Positions 57,600 through 60,428 of a DNA stretch of 60,428 bases are shown here, piece after piece. How positions within the stretch are numbered: the stretch's first letter is position 1; every line of letters begins with the position of its first letter. The DNA is taken from assembly GCA_000310025.1 (NCBI GenBank), contig FN648785.1, positions 113,246 through 173,673 of the forward strand, read 5' to 3'. The notes under the pieces are model-generated. The model saw only the letters and a program-made list of their open reading frames with translations. It searched no databases and was not told the DNA's origin. A program made the translations under genes and the position numbers. Origin of the DNA: Ectocarpus siliculosus (taxonomy: Eukaryota; Sar; Phaeophyceae; Ectocarpales; Ectocarpaceae).

Positions 57600-59015
57600 C
57601 TGACACGCAACGACCAGAACCATTAGTCTATGTCTAGAGTGGGCGTGCCATGAAACAAACCACCCTCCTGAAGAAGGATATCCGCCAGGTTGAAAAACTC
57701 ATGTCTGGATCAAGTCCGGGGGGCGCAACACCGTCTGCGGCGTGCCAACAGAGGCGAAGTTGACGACGGGTATGTGCGAAGCGAATGTTGGATTGTTTGG
57801 CCAGGTTTGGGCCAACAAAACGTGCGTGGCGTGCGTACCGAATGTTGAGCTAGACAGGGTTAAGCTGATGAGACACCCTCCGAGTGTTGTGCATGTCGAC
57901 GACGGCAACTTGTTGGTAGCGTGCACGTGGAGGGCGTGTGCGTCAGTCAATGTGTGGACTACGAGGTACGGCGAGGAGGCACTGACGCCGGGCGCCTGCG
58001 GCACCGTCGCCAGTTTCTTCTTTAGTTATTAGAAGCATCTACAGGCTGGTGTGCAGGCTGGTGTGTACGAAACTCGAGCGCAAAAGCTGCGACGGTGCGC
58101 CTGGTTGGGGTGCACTCCCTCGGGACGAGGCCGGCCAACGTGCAACACGCGAGGCACGTTTCAAACAGATCAAGTTTCACGTCGCGTTCGACGTGCAGCT
58201 TGCGATACTCCTAACCCTGTATCGCCGCTACTGGCCGCTACAGCATGTCCATCTCTCTATTGTACAGGTACAACGTAGTCGTGGAGTGCTGCTTACCAAA
58301 GTGCAGCGAGCTAGCCTCACCCGACAATGGCAGTCCAGCAACAGGCACCCAAGATGAGCCCGGGGAAGTGCGTCCCTCTCCAACAGTCAGAAGACGTATA
58401 CGCCGCGGGAGCTTCCTCCCGCGCAGCGCGGGGCCTGTCTGCTGCCTTTGCGGTGCAATGCGGTGCAACTGGGGGCCTCGTGCACGCCCGCGCAAACCGA
58501 CTCCCCCCTTACTTTTTCTTTCGCGGTGCTTCCTTCACTTTCGCGCGGAGGCTCCTGGCGCAAGACGTCGTGGAGATCGCATGCTCGGTGTCTTCCTCAC
58601 AAGCTCGTGCGGAGGATCCCACATACCTTCGAGGCCCATCCCGTCCTTCGTGGCATCATGAGCGGAGCCGAACCGAAGGTTAGCAGCATGCTGCGGCGTG
58701 ATAAGATATGCGTGTGGTGTGCGGTCGCATGCATCATGACCACCCTTTTGGGCGCACTGCTGCAGGCCAGTACGTAGAGGATGCCAAGGATCACGGGCTT
58801 TGTAGCGCACTGCTGCAGCCCGTACGTAGAGGATGCCACGGATCACGGGTGCGGTTTGAAGCTTCGCTTAGGTGAACCAAGCCCCAGTCGGCTCAAACAA
58901 GAACGAGCAGCCAACCGGTGTCGCCAGCCTTCGTTTGACCACTCCGCCGCCCCCCCCACCCCCACACCCCGCCGCCCGGTTACAACCTTGTTGCGTTGGT
59001 CTGTTGTCTCTTCAG
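57600..59015. other. No recognisable gene; one tandem duplication
   Basis: Several open frames exist, but none shows a domain I know. A unit of about 57 bp (GCGCACTGCTGCAG...TACGTAGAGGATGCCA...GGATCACGGG) is duplicated at 58750-58850. Confidence 0.35.
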
Positions 59016-59165
59016 AAAAAGCACGGGGATAAGTATATACCTCCCAAGCACGAGGAATGGCGCAAGAAGGGCATTCGGCTCACTGCCGGGATGCTTATCA
59101 CCTACACGGACGTGGTGGGTGCATGCCTGGACTGCCTGTACGTTTGCGAAGTCATGCACACCTGA
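59016..59165 (+). CDS. Candidate terminal exon, product unknown
   Basis: A pyrimidine-rich CTCTTCAG acceptor precedes a 49-codon open stretch that begins KKHGDKYIPPKHEEW, contains a Cys pair (ACLDCLYVCEV) and ends TGA at 59163-59165. It looks like a real last exon. Upstream exons were not identified with confidence, and I do not recognise the family. Confidence 0.3.
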   Translation, partial: KKHGDKYIPPKHEEWRKKGIRLTAGMLITYTDVVGACLDCLYVCEVMHT

Positions 59166-60145
59166 CGGGTGTTGGCACTCCCAGTCTGGTGTGTTTCGAC
59201 GCATTCCGCCGCGCCCGCGCACCACAGAACATCGTGCTACCTTACCTCTCTATAGGATGTTGTTGCTACAGGCCTCTAAACTATAGTGGGAAGGTTCCTT
59301 TTCCCTTCTCTGCGTCGCTTCCAAAAATGCGTGGATGGCGGCACCATGCAGCGTTTTTGGCGCGTCCTCTATATGTATGTAGTTCGAGGTCGGCTACAAC
59401 AACACGTAGCACTTCGACAGCACTTGGACACCCGCTTGTGGTTGCCTGCGCTAAACCGGACGTACAGGTGTCAGCACCTGGACGTGGAAACCGCTAGCTG
59501 CTGTCTTGTGCGTCCATTCCTGCTGCTCCTCGTCGCCTCCTTGATTATTTTCGGCACATGGACTGCTCACGTCCCGTCGTGTCCCCGCGCCCGTCGAATT
59601 TTGTTTGGTTGCAACACAGCTTAGGGTTGGAATGAGACCCTGGATACGGGCGTTCGTGACAGAAGTGCGGTCGGAGGAGGATCGCGATCCCAACCTCTTG
59701 CCCTTCAGTGTCAACAACATGAAGATGTGAGTGATGAGGTAGCCGGTGGGCACGAACGCATGCCTTTAATTGGCGCAGGGTCAAGTTGCCCGTTTGAATC
59801 GGCCGACATTGCGTTGATTTGTTGTATTTTGGGCGACGCATGGCTACATTCTGGTTGCCGCTTGGCGTACATGTGTTCGTTCGAAGGGCAGCCTCGAAGC
59901 ACGATTCAAGGATAGGAGACATATGATACCTATTCTCCCGACGCTATCGCATCACCTCCCTGTACAAGTTCCCCACATGGCTTACCGAACACACAACAGG
60001 GGGCTATGCAGCGTTGTACAAAACGGAATGACGGAATGACGCTGCTCACACTGTAGTCATCCGAAAAGATCATTCCGATTTCCCCGCCCGCCCGTTCGTT
60101 CTTGCGCCTTGCTACGAAAGGCCCGACAGCAACTCCAACTGCCGC

Positions 60146-60428
60146 CTAGGACGCCCCCGCCGTCACCTCCGATGTGTCTGCTGCTGTAGACGGTGCCGTC
60201 TTCTCGCTCATGTTGGCACCCAGCGCCGCACCCGCCACGGCGGTGATGCCGCCGTCAACTTGCGTCAGGTCCACGTTGCCTGCTGTCGCTGTCGATGCCG
60301 CCGCGCCTTTTGTGACGCGGCGCTTCGGCCTCGCGGCCACCGGCGCTGCCGCTGTCTTCTTGGCCTTCTTGATAGCACCCGGCGCGGCGCCCGCCACGGC
60401 GGTGACGCCGCCGTCATCTTGCTTTCGG
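60146..60428 (-). CDS. C-terminus of an Ala/Lys-rich repeat protein, partial
   Basis: The minus frame enters from the right edge and stops at 60146. It shows a repeated block, GGVTAVAGAAPGA then GGITAVAGAALGA, separated by a basic linker (KKAKKTAAAPVAARPKRRV). The composition is histone-H1-like or nucleic-acid-binding-like, but low complexity prevents assignment. The start lies outside the window. Confidence 0.4.
   Translation of the reverse strand, partial: RKQDDGGVTAVAGAAPGAIKKAKKTAAAPVAARPKRRVTKGAAASTATAGNVDLTQVDGGITAVAGAALGANMSEKTAPSTAADTSEVTAGAS

Noticed and set aside
1-60428. tRNA, rRNA or snRNA genes
   Set aside because: I looked for cloverleaf A/B-box words and rRNA-like blocks by eye and found none convincing; a covariance-model scan would settle it.
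1-60428. Integrated phaeovirus genes
   Set aside because: No capsid, viral polymerase or viral primase-like protein was recognised; the tyrosine recombinase alone is better explained by a Crypton/DIRS-type element.

Overview
The window is eukaryotic nuclear DNA. Coding segments are split by GT-AG introns, there are no bacterial-style operons, and most of the sequence is mobile-element debris and non-coding repeats. A GT47 exostosin-like gene, FNIP/leucine-rich-repeat fragments, a Crypton/DIRS-type tyrosine recombinase, Ty1/copia elements and KDZ-type transposase relatives together suggest a stramenopile, most likely a brown alga. That assignment is inference from remembered family content, not from a search.

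Layout. 1-4.5 kb: minus-strand Ty1/copia gag-protease-integrase running off the left edge, with a candidate 5' LTR. 4.5-6.7 kb: short-palindrome repeats. 6.9-10.5 kb: FNIP/LRR pseudogene pieces on either side of a broken tyrosine recombinase. 11.0-14.6 kb: plus-strand, intron-containing KDZ-type (CxC6) transposase-like pseudogene. 15.3-17.5 kb: more palindromic repeats around a hAT relic. 17.6-21.6 kb: a few candidate exons. 21.8-25.6 kb: a complete gag-only LTR retrotransposon with near-identical LTRs and a perfect target-site duplication. 29.5-49.2 kb: one GT47 gene whose first exon appears to be separated from the rest by a 17.3-kb intron. That intron holds tandem and dispersed repeats, a 100-N gap, a second copia relic on the opposite strand, a decayed palindrome array and a possible nested antisense gene. 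49.7-50.9 kb: a foldback repeat with telomere-like words. 52.4-57.5 kb: a second KDZ-type (CxC5/CxC6) copy on the minus strand, with another palindrome family downstream and inside its last intron. 57.6-60.4 kb: candidate exons and, at the right edge, the C-terminus of an Ala/Lys-rich protein.

The only gene that looks intact is the GT47 glycosyltransferase, predicted to act in the secretory pathway. The transposase-like, recombinase, LRR and two copia loci carry frameshifts or stops. The gag-only element has an intact gag and looks recent, but would need enzymes from elsewhere.

The least explained signal is a set of short perfect palindromes (12-20 bp) in irregular clusters. At least three unrelated words recur (CTTCCATGGAAG; GGGTACCC/CCCATGGG joined to CGGAGCGG blocks; ACTGTTATAACAGT). 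Their shared architecture, shared end and junction sequences, and presence in introns suggest a class of spreading palindromic elements. Exon boundaries were read by eye from splice motifs and phase; no alignment or search was run.
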